DNA from: Neocallimastix lanati (nom. inval.)
Lineage: Eukaryota; Neocallimastigomycota; Neocallimastigomycetes; Neocallimastigales; Neocallimastigaceae
Assembly (NCBI GenBank): GCA_016946835.1
Contig: JACVTC010000060.1
Coordinates: forward strand, 757,501-821,500
DNA: 64,000 nt
Direction of reading: 5' to 3'
The first letter of the stretch is position 1, and each line of letters opens with the position of its first letter. The translations under genes were made by a program, and so were the position numbers. The notes beneath the pieces are model-generated. The model had not been told where the DNA came from and did not search any database. It saw only the letters and a program-made list of their open reading frames with translations. Below are positions 11,112 to 22,500 of this stretch, one piece after another.

Positions 11112-11156
11112 ATATTTATTTTTTGTTTTGAATATCTTATTGTCTCAACCCCAGCC
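11112..11156 (-). repeat. F-family LTR end fragment
   Basis: Inverted copy of the first ~45 bp of the F repeat (compare 42461-42505 and 56400-56449), ending at CCCCAGCCC. Confidence 0.65.
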
Positions 11157-11772
11157 CAGATTAAAAATGGTACAGGACTTTTGAAATTGATGGATGTATA
11201 ATAATATATTGGTAAATAGATAGTGGACGTATAAAAAGTACGAAAAACTTATATAATATTTATTTATTTATTAACTATTTAATAATTTATTTATTTAAAA
11301 ATTTATTTAACTATATATTTATTCATCCATTTATTTATTTGTTCATTTATTTATTTATTCCTCCATTACATTAAAAAAAGAAAAGAGAGAGATTTAAAAT
11401 AATATTATTACAAAATATTTTATAAATTTTGGTAATACATTGATTAGTTAAAAATAATTTTGTGTAACAATAAAATAATAATAAAATTTTAGATATGAAT
11501 ATTAATAATAAAAAGTTTATAATATAAAATAAAATTTATCAAATGTATAATAAAAATATAATAAGAATATAATAAAATATTTTTTTATAGCAAAATATTA
11601 ATAATTAATAATATATATATTTATATAATAATAAAGGAAATATTGATAAATTTAATAGAGATAATAATTAATTAATAAATTAGATTTAAAACATATTTAT
11701 ATGGAGAAATGTTAAAATTATTATAATTTAAGGTATTTGAGTAAATACCGTATCAGAAAAATATCACAAAGG
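11157..11772. other. A/T-rich spacer with a possible LTR end
   Basis: No gene seen. A stretch ending ACCGTATCA near 11755 resembles the right end of TGATACG-type LTRs, but its left end is not resolved. Confidence 0.35.
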
Positions 11773-12611
11773 TGTAAAGAATTATAATTATTTTTCAGAA
11801 TAATTATTATTCTTTATTAAAAAATTAATATTTAAAGTTTATTATTTTATAAAATTTTATGAATAATTTTATTAATTATGTCACATAGTAATTATTAATG
11901 AATGTTATTGTTTTAAAATTTATTTACATTAAATTAAATTTTCAATAATTAATATATTAAATTATCATAATGTACTATTGTATTAAAATAATGATAAATT
12001 CTATTTAATTAAGAAAAATTAAATTATATTAAAATGATAATTTTATTAAATCAAGAAATAATTAAATTATATTATTTCTTGGACTTTTAATTAAGAAAAT
12101 TAAAAGATTTAATTTTTAATTATACTTGTGATTAAATATTAATAAAATTAATATATAATTAGTTAATAAGTTTTCTCCCTTATTCGAGTTTTCTTATTAA
12201 CTAAAGATTGATGTAATTAAACACCAATCGAGATCTATCTAGTTTTTTCTTCTAATCTTTTTCTAGATAGAAATAATTTTCCAAGATTAGAAATCAAATT
12301 AATATAAATAGGACTCTTGATTCTTCTAAAAATAATCAAGAGTTATTATTATAAGAAATTATAGTAATTAACACAAATATTTTAAAATTACTTTTAATAA
12401 AAAATTTTTATAATAAAATAATTTCTAAAATACTCTTAACCTACTTTTAGTGTTGTTTATTATAATCTTATAATAAACTCTAAGTTTTTAAATTTTCGTT
12501 TTCAAAATTTTATATTATATTTTTTAATTTTATCTCAATTAATAATATTTTTTATTATTAATTGTAGAAAGAATTAATTATTAATATAATTAAATATTTT
12601 TAATTAATTCT
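11773..12611 (+). repeat. LTR B' (self-priming family), right end lost
   Basis: Begins TGTAAAGAATTATAATT and matches LTR B of G6 (27868-28701) almost throughout, with the interleaved inverted repeats at 12234-12291, a TATA box and the start-site inverted repeat. It stops at AATTAATTCT without the final TTACA. Confidence 0.8.
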
Positions 12612-13179
12612 GTTGAGGTTCATATTGTAAAAGGAGTGTGAACATTAAATAAATAGATAAATTAACTATCTACTAAATTACACTAAAAGAAATTATTACT
12701 ACACATTATAAATTTTATTTAAAGAACTATTATTAAAAATATTTATCATTTATAAATTATATAATTATTTTATTGTCAAAAATACTTTATTAATATTAAT
12801 ATTTATTTTTATAACAATATGGGAAACCTTTCAATTATTACTATTCCTAATTCATTTTTACTACTATTTCTAATTCTTTTCTCAGAAAGGCCTTCATAAA
12901 ATAATATGGGTCATACATATTTTATATTATTTAATTACATTATTAAAATCCAATCATTTAAATTAATTAATTCCATAAATTTAATATTTAAAATAATAAA
13001 ATATAATTAATATAAAAAATTATTAATATAAAATATAAGAAAATTATTAATAGTAAAGAATATAATAATATATTTTTATATAATAAATTATTAAGAATTT
13101 AATTAAAAATATCATTATTATTTGATTCTTTATCAATCCTGATACGATTTTTTTTAGTTTATTATCTGGAATGTAAGGT
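12612..13179. other. A/T-rich spacer, unassigned
   Basis: No gene seen. Contains a small inverted repeat (GTTCA to TGAAC near 12617-12645) and a TGATACGATTTT sequence near 13139 that resembles the start of a TGATACG-type LTR. Confidence 0.35.
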
Positions 13180-13756
13180 AGATCCAATGTTCATTCGACA
13201 AGTTTGTAGATGTAGTTCGGGTTAGGGTTAACCCAGTTCATAATCAAATTATTGTTCTTGTCTACTTAGATGATGGTACTACAATTGGTTTATATATCAT
13301 GATCGAAGTCACTGCAACAAATTCATTCATTAAAACTCAATTCTATGGTGATAAAGTATTTTTTATAATAAAACTCAATTCTATGGTGATGAAAAAACTG
13401 GAAAGGTTAATGCTCCAGAAGAAATTGGTGTTTCTGCCGATGCTGGAATGGGATCTGATTTAGTTCTAGACAGTCCATTAACTACTTTTAAGTGTGACGA
13501 TGGTAAATCTCTTGAAAAAATTAATTAGTTATCTAGTGCTATGGAAGCTCTTGACGTTACTGATGTTGATGCTGTTAAGAAGTTCAGTAAGGAATGGTTT
13601 GATCTTGATGTCTTTTTAAAATTCAAGGGTATGGAATATTTAACTGCTCACTGGGATTCCTACTGGATGTTTGAAACTAATTTCGTTTTATATGATGATC
13701 CAACTGAATCCTCAAAGGATAAATACAAGTTTTATTTTATTGATCATTCCGTGTAA
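13180..13756 (+). pseudogene. CotH-domain protein fragment
   Basis: Fragments in at least two frames, with an internal duplication of about 25 bp around 13335-13395, resemble a CotH (spore-coat protein H, kinase-fold) domain. The clean part is the frame 13541-13756: a segment with E-Y-L-T-A-H-W-D-S-Y-W, then an N-F-V-L-Y-D-D-P block, then Y-F-I-D. Upstream is a D-D-G-K-S-L-E-K-I segment ended by TAG at about 13526. The Asp-rich catalytic part after Y-F-I-D is replaced by unrelated sequence. CotH proteins are abundant in gut fungi and Mucoromycota. This is the only host-type protein gene recognised, and it is broken. Confidence 0.6.
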
Positions 13757-14104
13757 TATATTTAATATTAATCTATAGATCTTCATCAATGATTTCAGGG
13801 TCTTTTTCTTCAATAATTGATTTATCCTATTTATGAAAGAAAAATTTCATTAATAATAATTAATAAAATTTACCTTATTATCTACTAATTGTTTTATCAT
13901 AATTTTATGGTTTATGATTTCTGTTATTGTTTGATTATTAACTAGGGTATTTGAAAGATTGCTACTTAGGGGTTATTTCTTTAAGATTTATTTTTTATTG
14001 TTAAATTTAAAATGTTACTTTTGTGCATGTATTTTTTTTTATAATAAAATAAATAAAGTTATGGAAAGGGGTTTATTCTCTTTCCTTTTAAAAAAAAAAA
14101 TTAT

Positions 14105-14136
<32 letters not shown>

Positions 14137-14160
14137 TTATTTTATGAAAGTAATTAAATT
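13757..14160. other. decayed sequence, no gene
   Basis: No ORF of note. Poly(A) tracts at about 14091-14140 precede a gypsy pol remnant. Confidence 0.4.
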
Positions 14161-14204
14161 TTGGTGACTTCAAGGGACGAAGTCTAATTTCAGTGGGGGC
14201 ATCT
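14161..14204 (+). pseudogene. gypsy pol 3' tip, hairpin and polypurine tract
   Basis: Remnant of a gypsy internal region: the hairpin GACTTC, AAGGGAC, GAAGTC (14166-14184) also seen at the end of G1 pol, then purine-rich AGTGGGGGCA directly before the LTR that starts at 14205. This identifies the following TGATACG sequence as a 3' LTR. Confidence 0.65.
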
Positions 14205-14616
14205 TGATACGGTACCACCATAAATACCATAATTTAGTGAAATTTAGGTTAGTGAAATCTTATTGGTTAATAATAATTTAGTAATAATATATATAGTTAG
14301 TAAATAATAATAGTTTAAAGAAGGGTTCTTTTATTAATATTAATTTAGTTTATTAATAATTTAACCTATAAACATGTTTATTAGTATAGTTTAGTATAGT
14401 TTTATATTTAGTTTACATTAATAATATGAAAGATTTTAGTAATTAATTATATTTTATTGAATGATTTAATTATATTTTAAATAGTTAACAAATATTTATA
14501 TTGATGATGTATTTTTATTGATGAATGATAATAAATAAATAAAATAAATAAACTAGATATTAAAGTGTGAATATTATTATTGTGTGTATTATTCTATATA
14601 ATATTATAATATATTT
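14205..14616 (+). repeat. TGATACG-family LTR, left arm of a palindrome
   Basis: Starts TGATACGGTACC and matches the complete LTR at 18493-18994 until about 14616, where it runs into an inverted copy of itself. Confidence 0.85.
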
Positions 14617-15063
14617 ATTTGGACGATAACAGTAGGGAATAATTGACAAAATAATATATTATAATATTATATAGAATAATACACACAATAATAATATTCG
14701 CACTTTAATATCTAGTTTATTTATTTTATTTATTTATTATCATTCATCAATAAAAATACATCATCAATATAAATAGTTGTTAATTAGTTAAAATATAATT
14801 AAATCATTCAATAAAATATAATTAATTACTAAAATCTTTCATATTATTAATGTAAACTAAATATAAAACTATACTAAACTATACTAATAAACATGTTTAT
14901 AGGTTAAATTATTAATAAACTAAATTAATATTAATAAAAGAACCCTTCTTTAAACTATTATTATTTACTAACTATATATATTATTACTAAATTATTATTA
15001 ACCAATAAGATTTCACTAATCTAAATTTCACTAAATTATGGTATTTATGGTGGTACCGTATCA
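14617..15063 (-). repeat. TGATACG-family LTR, inverted right arm
   Basis: Inverted copy ending GGTACCGTATCA at 15063. It includes about 37 bp of LTR sequence absent from the left arm, which forms the spacer of the palindrome. Removing the later solo LTR e places this end 14 bp upstream of tRNA-Trp copy 1. Confidence 0.85.
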
Positions 15064-15066
15064 ATC

Positions 15067-15729
15067 TGTAATAATCTATTTATAATATACTAACTATAAC
15101 TAGATTATTAATATTTTAAGATATAAAAATTTATACTTAACTTTATATAGAGTTTATTATAAACACTAAATATAGATATAAACGAAAGACTTTATTTCTT
15201 TTAATTTATTATATAGCATTATATAATAATAACTCTAATTTCTTTAATCAAAGAAATTTGAGTTCTTTTATACTTTTTTATTTATAATTATTTTAATAGA
15301 TGAAATTATTAAATAAATAAAATAGATAAGATAAAGTTAACAAATCAAATAAAGGTATCTAATCTTAACAAATTGATATTCAGGAAAAGATTAGTAGAAA
15401 AACCTGAATAACTTCGATTAATATTCTAATATATTAATCATCGTATTAATTAATAAAAACCCAATCATAATAATATTGGGGAAAAAAATAATTAACTGAT
15501 TACTAAAATCTTATAAATTATCAACTAATTGAAATAATAAAATATAAATAATATTTTTAAGTAATTAATACATTACAACAAATTTGTTTACATTATTTTT
15601 CAATATATATTAATTTGGATAAATTAATATATTTTTTACATGTTAATAAATATTGAAATATAAATGAAATATAAATTAATTAAATAAGAAGATAGATTAT
15701 TTTATAAGAAATAAATCTATAGTCTTACA
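15067..15729 (-). repeat. solo LTR e (self-priming family)
   Basis: 663 bp, plus-strand ends TGTAATAATC and GTCTTACA, flanked by the perfect duplication CAATC (15062-15066 and 15730-15734). Minus-oriented: it contains the inverted TATA / start-site region near 15230-15290 and the interleaved repeats (15358-15410) with changed but still pairing bases. Its right end is 16 bp upstream of tRNA-Trp copy 1. Confidence 0.9.
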
Positions 15730-15745
15730 CAATCCATTACAAAAG

Positions 15746-15816
15746 GGAGGGTTGGCTAAACGGTAGCGCGTCCGCCTCCAGAGAGGAAGGTTGGGTGTTC
15801 GAATCACTTACTCTCC
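15746..15816 (+). tRNA. tRNA-Trp (CCA), copy 1, degenerate
   Basis: 71 nt. The acceptor GGAGGGT / ACTCTCC and anticodon loop CTCCAGA (anticodon CCA) are intact. The D stem (GCTA / GCGC) and anticodon stem (TCCGC / GAGGA) carry mismatches absent from copies 2 and 3, and the T stem has one extra weak pair. It is probably a pseudogene or a weakened gene. A run of eight T (15818-15825) follows as a Pol III terminator. Confidence 0.8.
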
Positions 15817-15817
15817 A

Positions 15818-15825
15818 TTTTTTTT
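15818..15825 (+). terminator. Pol III terminator of tRNA-Trp copy 1
   Basis: Eight T residues one base after the tRNA 3' end. Confidence 0.75.
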
Positions 15826-18398
15826 CATTTTGAACTTTTGTAATAATAAATAAGCTTGTAAAATATAAAATATTTTTGAGTTTAAACAGTCCTTTAATAA
15901 CGAGTAATAAAATTTAAATAAATACTATATAAATATAAAAATTCATTATTAGTGTTATAAATACATTATAAAATCTAAAGTAAAAATGCGATGAAATTAT
16001 TTTTTTAACACAAAACTGGAACTATGTGGGTTTACAAGAATTTGTCTAAATAATTATATTTTTTTATAACGTATTTCTGTATTAATTATTTTAGCTGCAT
16101 GCTACAAGTATATTATGATTATTTTTAACACTATAATTTACATTAATAAGTAATATTAAAGAGATAGTGTTATGCTTATATGTTATTATTATATAAAATC
16201 AATAAATATATGATTGGTTAATAAGCTTTAGGTTATGTATCAATATTTTTGAGTAATCTAATAAATTTGCATTATACATAAATTAATTATTTTTAATTAC
16301 TTATGCTACACTTTTACAAACTGCTTTTAAGGTACTTAGTATGTAGTTTTTATAATAATGATACAAAATTTGAAGATTTTATTAATGAAATAGTAATATT
16401 CTAATAATTAAAGAAAACTTTAAATACTATTCTATTATTCTAAATTTAAATTAATTATTAATTATTTTAGACTTAGTCTAAACAATCCTAGTATAAATTA
16501 AATTAAAATTAATAATTGAAACTAATTACACAGTAATTATTAGACATTAAATTATAAAAATTAATGAATATACACTTTAAAACACAACAATTTATAAATT
16601 ATTTTCAATATTAATTAATTCAATTTACACCACTTTAAATTTATTATTAAACTTTAGAGAATAATAAAAAATAATATAACAATAAAGTTGAAAGAAAAAG
16701 AAGAAGAACTAAAATATTGTACTATTTTCTTTTCATAAATTTTAAAATAATTATTTATTCGTGTATATGTAATAAAATTTAATAATAAAAATTTAATAAT
16801 AAAAATTTAGTTATAAAAATTTAATAGTAATTTTTAAAATATAAGAATAAAAATAAGAATATAATAAACAATTAAAATATTATTGAAGTATTACAATATT
16901 AAAAAAAAATAATTAATACATTAGTCAAATTATTATAATTATTTATTTATAAATAATTTTAAAACTATTTTGATGCTTTAATATTTATTATTTAAATTTA
17001 TTATTATCAATAATATTTTTATTGTTTATAATTGTTGATTTTTTTAGAATTGAATTATATTAGTCTGGTTAAGATGTTTTATTAATAATAACAATTGTTT
17101 AAAGTTAAATTAATTCCTTAAAATTTTTTAGAATTTATTTAATTAACATATATTATAATTTATATTACAATAATTTATCTAAAACTATTAAGATATTTAG
17201 AATATTATAAATTATTACTAATTACTAATGTTTGTATAATTTATTTATTAATTTTTGTTTATAAAAATTAGTAATATAAAATTTCAAGTTAAAGATTTTA
17301 TCTTTATATAATATTAATTTATTATTTAGGGCTCATTTAAATATTAAATTATTTTTTTATAGATTTAAAATTCTTTAAAGTCCAAAATCTTGATATAATT
17401 CTAAATTTCACAATAATTAATTCTAACAATATTAGAAGTAAAGTTATTAATAATTTTATATATTTCAATATTTTTCAATTATATAAAGAGATTATTAAAA
17501 TTTTTATATTTAATTTATTTTAATGAAATACTGAATATCAATATTTCACTTGGTCTTGCACAGAAAATGATAACGAATGAAATTATAAATTCAAATATTA
17601 TAATAAAATTTATTTAAAAACTAATTTTTAAACTTAAATCTGATTGAATCATCTAAACTTTAAATAATTCTACCTTAATAAAAGTAAAATTATAATTAAT
17701 CACGATCTTCTAGAAAAATTGTATTTCTAGAAAAATATTGTAACAATTCTAAAAGACAACTTTTAATAATTTTATTTCTTATTAATGATATTATTTCTTT
17801 ATTTTCTTTATTATTATTCTTTTATTTTTTTATCATTCCTTTATTTCTATTATCAAATATAATTATTCTTTTATTTCTTTAATATAAAATATTTCTCTTT
17901 TATTTCTTTTAATATTAAATACTTATTCTTATATTTCTTTCAATATAAAATATTTATTCTTCTATTTCTTTTTCTTACTTAAACTATAAATACTTTAAAT
18001 TCGTGTAAAAATATAAATATTTGTAAATATTTTTAATTATTCTTTGTTGTTATTAAATTATTAAATTATTGAAATAATAAATAATAACTAAAATAAAATA
18101 AATTAAATTAGATAATTTATTTAAATAAAAATTTATAAAGATTAATACGACAATACCTAATAAAATCTAAAGTAAATAAATTTGATAAAAATTATTTTAC
18201 GCAAAACTAGAACTAGGTAGAGTTTACTAGAATTTGTCTAAGGTATTGCCGTTAGTTTAAGTATTATATCACGAAAAAAGGATTTTTATATTTATATAAT
18301 ATTTTTTTAAATTTATTATTCGTTATTAAAGGACTATTTAAACCCAAAAATATTTTATTTTTTACAAACTTTTTTATTATTAACAAAAGTTCAAAATG
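15826..18398. other. gene-free A/T-rich region with LTR remnants
   Basis: No gene. The first ~120 bp and the last ~140 bp (18260-18398) are the shared downstream flank of tRNA-Trp copies 1 and 2 in inverted orientation. About 16350-17060 resembles the H-type LTR at 47348-48205, including the AATTTAATAATAAA repeat unit near 16775-16810. A sequence around 15985-16060 reappears near 18165-18245. Confidence 0.45.
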
Positions 18399-18405
18399 AA
18401 AAAAA
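18399..18405 (-). terminator. Pol III terminator of tRNA-Trp copy 2
   Basis: Seven T on the minus strand, starting two bases after the tRNA 3' end. Confidence 0.75.
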
Positions 18406-18407
18406 TT

Positions 18408-18478
18408 GGAGAGTGAGTGATTCGAACACCCAACCTTCCGCTCTGGAGGCGGACGCGCTACCGTTGCGCCAACCCTCC
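18408..18478 (-). tRNA. tRNA-Trp (CCA), copy 2
   Basis: 71 nt folding into a complete cloverleaf: acceptor GGAGGGT / ACTCTCC, D stem GCGC / GCGC, anticodon stem TCCGC / GCGGA with loop CTCCAGA, T stem GGGTG / CACTC. The discriminator is A. No intron. Identical to copy 3 and better paired than copy 1. Confidence 0.93.
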
Positions 18479-18492
18479 CTTTTGTTAATTTG

Positions 18493-18994
18493 CGATACGG
18501 TACCACCATAAATACCATAATTTAGTGAAACTTAGGTTAGGAATTATTTGATAAAATCTTATTGGTTAATAATAATTTAGTAATATTATATATAGTTAGT
18601 AAATAATAATAGTTTAAGAAATGGTTCTTTTATTAATATTAATTTAGTTTATTAATAATTTAACCTATAAACATGTTTATTAGTATAGTTTAGTGTAGTT
18701 TTATATTTAGTTTACATTAATAATATGAGAGATTTTAGTAATTAATTATATTTTATTGAATGATTTAATTATATTTTAAATAGTTAACAAATATATTGAT
18801 GATGTATTTTTATTGATGAATGATAATAAATAAATAAAATAAATAAACTAAATATTAAAGTGTGAATATTATTATTGTGTGTATTATTCTATATAATATT
18901 AGAATATATTATTTTGTCAATTATTCCCTACTGTTATCGTCCAAATAAAATAAAATAAATATTGATATTGATGTTTAATAAAAATATCGTATCA
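18493..18994 (+). repeat. solo LTR, TGATACG family
   Basis: 502 bp from CGATACGGTACC (first base T to C) to ATCGTATCA, with a 4-bp duplication TTTG (18489-18492 and 18995-18998). It lies 14 bp upstream of tRNA-Trp copy 2 and is the only complete copy of the LTR forming the palindrome at 14205-15063. Confidence 0.88.
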
Positions 18995-18996
18995 TT

Positions 18997-19554
18997 TGTA
19001 AAAGGTAAGTTTATTATTAACTAAAATAACGAATAATAATTAATTCTAAAGGCTAAGATAACTTAACACCTCTCTATTCGAGTTGTTAATAATAAACACT
19101 AAATTAATTAATTCTATAATTATTATTTCTTATTACACTAGAGTATAGCGCAGTACTTTATAACTCTATTTGTTATCAGTTACTGGGCTTACACTGAGTA
19201 ATATTTTTTTATTTAATAATTATATTTTTATTTATCAATATTAATATTTATAATAACAATTTACATTAATAGTAACGCTAGTGCGTTACAGTTACAAGTT
19301 CAATTATTATTTATACATGTCAATATTATTATGATTGGTAAATAATTTAATTTAACTTAGTTTACTAATCACTAAATAAAATATATTTAAATAAGTATTT
19401 AACTATATAATTATTTATAAAATAATAGAATTTAATGTACGAAATTAACAAAAGATTTTATTTGATTAGCCGAAATTGCTAGCTGTTTAGAGATACGTTA
19501 CGTAACCAAAGAACTATCATTGGATAGGCTTGAAGTTACCATGTATCTGTTACA
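18997..19554 (-). repeat. G3 3' LTR
   Basis: Read on the minus strand it starts TGTAACAGATAC at 19554 and ends CTTTTACA at 18997; length 558 bp. The solo LTR at 18493 was inserted across its outer end. A 54-bp piece of its start reappears at 45255-45308. Before that later insertion its end lay about 12 bp upstream of tRNA-Trp copy 2. Confidence 0.82.
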
Positions 19555-19568
19555 AGGCCTCTCCCAAG
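19555..19568 (-). promoter_or_regulatory. G3 polypurine tract
   Basis: On the minus strand TTGGGAGAGGCCT directly precedes the TG of the 3' LTR. Confidence 0.55.
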
Positions 19569-19578
19569 GAGCAAGCTA

Positions 19579-22500
19579 CTAATGGCTGACGACGCTAGCG
19601 ATGAACTGGCTATAGCTAAAATCTTGGTAATCCTCCAGCAATTTTGCGTAGTGAGGATTGTCGTCGATCACGTCGGCGTTGACCCACTCTTGTTTATCAT
19701 TCTGGTACGCAACCAGGTATTGATAAAGTCCTTGGTGTTTCCTTGATCCAAGGATATGAATTATCTTTTGGTTTCCTGAAGGGGCCGGCACTAATGTTTT
19801 AGGTAAGTTGTAGAATGGTTCCAACTCACTCACATGGAACACTGGGTACATATTTGGGAAGGGTGAACGACTTATATCTAATCGATAATTCTTCTTTTCT
19901 TCGTCGACACCAACTACCTTGAATGGTCCGAATTTTCTTGTTGTAAGTTTGTAGAATGGCAACGCGTCATAATTTTCAGGTTTCTTTAGCCATACTTTAT
20001 CTAACAACCTGTACCTAGAGTAATTATCTGTACGGGTCCTATCCATATTATCCAGGTATCTTGTTTGGGCGATTTCTAGGATGTGCTTTAGGTTTCCCAA
20101 GTTGTGAGCAAAGTTATCGATCATTTTAGCTTCGCCTAGCGAGTGTACTTAATCGGCTGTCTTAGGGGAGTTGTGTACCTGGTAGTTATATAAGGTGAGG
20201 AAAGGAGATTGTTGGGTAGAAGCGTGGATTGCGTTGTTATAGCAGAACTCTGCTAAGAACAAGTAGTCCATCCAACTTTCATCATCGTAGGTTCCCACAA
20301 AGCACCGTAAATAAGTCTCTACGTAGGCATTGTTCCTTTCCACTTGGCCTACTGTCTCATGGTGACTAGTGGTAGCATGGTTTACTTCGGTCCCGAAGAA
20401 CTCTAGTAGCTCCTTCCATACCTGACTGGTGAACTGAACTCCTCTATCAGTTGTAACTACCTTAGGGAATCCATGCAGCCTGTAAATCTCCTTTAGGAAT
20501 GCGTCAGCAGTCTCGTTAGCGTTGGGCACATGTTTAAATCCTATCAGGTGTATCATCTTGGTTAATTTATCGCAGCATACTAAGATACAGCCTGCTCTTT
20601 TCGTTTCCCAAACATAACCACTATTGGTCCTTACTCTACTCTTCACTGGCAGATCAGTTATAAAATCCAATTGTACCTCTTGCCAGGGTAATTCTGCGGC
20701 CGGAACTCTTACCGCAGTACCATATTCTTTATGGCGATCATCCTTCTTAGCAGCGCAGGTTCTACAAGCTTTCACGTAGCCTGATATATCCTTCCTCATC
20801 TTCGGCCAGTAGAAATTCCTAGATACTAGGTCCGAAGTTTTATCAATTCCTAAGTGTCCTGCGTACTCCGAGTCATGGTTTAATTGAATAATTGTTTTCC
20901 TGAATGTTGTGGGCGCGTAAATTCGTTCAGGGTTTTCCTTTCTAACCAGAAGGCCATCTACTTCTAGCCAATGCTTCTTGTTATAATTATTTCTGGCATC
21001 TTCTGTTAGATCTTTCATAATCTCTTGGGCCATTTTGTCCTGTCGGTAGACCTGCTTGATATCATCCACGAAATTGGTAGCTAAGGCTAGATAACTAGCT
21101 TCTCCATCTACGTCATCAAATCCTACCAATTGATCGGGTTTTAATAGACTATCTTTATCAAATTCTTTACCCTCAGTTTTCTCTGTTTCAACTCTTGAGA
21201 GGGCGTCAGCTTTACCATTTTTCTTCCCAGGTCTGTAAACTATTTCAAACCAGTATGTGGCGAATAGTTCTTGCCATCTAATTTGCCTAGGAGTTAGTAA
21301 TTGTGGTTTGGTAGCGAACAACAGATTTCTGTGGTCACTATAAACAACAATCTTATGCTTCGCACCTTGAAGCAAGTGTCGCCATTCTGTAAAAGCAGTC
21401 TTAATGGCTAATAGTTCTTTCTCTGTAATCGAATAATTTACTTCAGCCTTAATAAGTGTCTTAGAATAATAATATATAGGATGAAGGGTACCATCGTCTC
21501 CTTTCTGTGACAGCACACCTCCTATCGCGTAATTACTAGCATCACATTCAACGAAGAACTGTTTCTCGTGGTCAGGATAAGCTAGTACTGGCGGAGAGGT
21601 AAGCATTTCCTTTAATTTGTGAAACGCGGCCAATCCTTCTTCGCTCCATTCAAATTTTTCTTTCTTTGAGGTCATTTTGAATAGCGGTTTGGCTATTTCA
21701 GAGAAATTCTTAATAAAATTCCTGTAATAATTGCAAAAGCCTAAGAAGCTTTGCATCTGCTTGATATTTTCTGGTTGTGGCCATTCTGCCACGGCCTTAA
21801 TCTTTTCTGGGTCAGTCTCTACACCATCCTTGCTGACCACATGGCCTAAAAATGAGATCTTTAACTTATGTAGCTCACATTTGGACATCTTAGCTACGAG
21901 TTTATGTTGTATTAGTTTCTTTAAAATCGTTCGAACATGCTCTACATGTTCCTCCAAAGTTTTGGAATATACGACGATGTCATCTAGGTAGACTTGACAG
22001 TACTTCCCGATATCCTCGCTGAAGACATCATTCACGAAGCTTTGGAACACTGCTGGTGCATTGGTTAGCCCAAAAGGCATTACCAAATGTTCAAAGTGTC
22101 CAAACTTGGTGTTGAAAGCTGTCTTGTACTCATCACCTTCTCGAATTCGTACCTAGTTATAGGCAGATTTTAGGTCGAACTTGGAGAACACAACTGCTCC
22201 TTTCATAGCTTCGAACACTGCACTAATTCTTGGGATTGGATAGGCGTTGTGTTTAGTCCATTGGTTCAGTTTGCGATAATCCATGCAAAGTCGTAGCTCA
22301 CCTGATTTCTTCGGCACGAACAATACAGGGTAACCCGCCGGAGATTCTGACCTTCTTATAAACCCCTTAGCTAAATTTTCATCAATATATTCTTTAAGTG
22401 CTTTCTCTTCTTTAGGACTCGTTGGGTAGATAGCTCCTTTATAAAGTGGTGCATCAGGCTCTAGTTCTATTTTGCAATCATATGGCCTGTGCTCTGGTAA

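Noticed and set aside
14039-14230. Short minus-strand ORFs ending in the TGATACG LTR (also 18264-18518)
   Set aside because: Their shared N-terminus is the inverted LTR end; the rest is unrelated spacer or antisense of tRNA-Trp.
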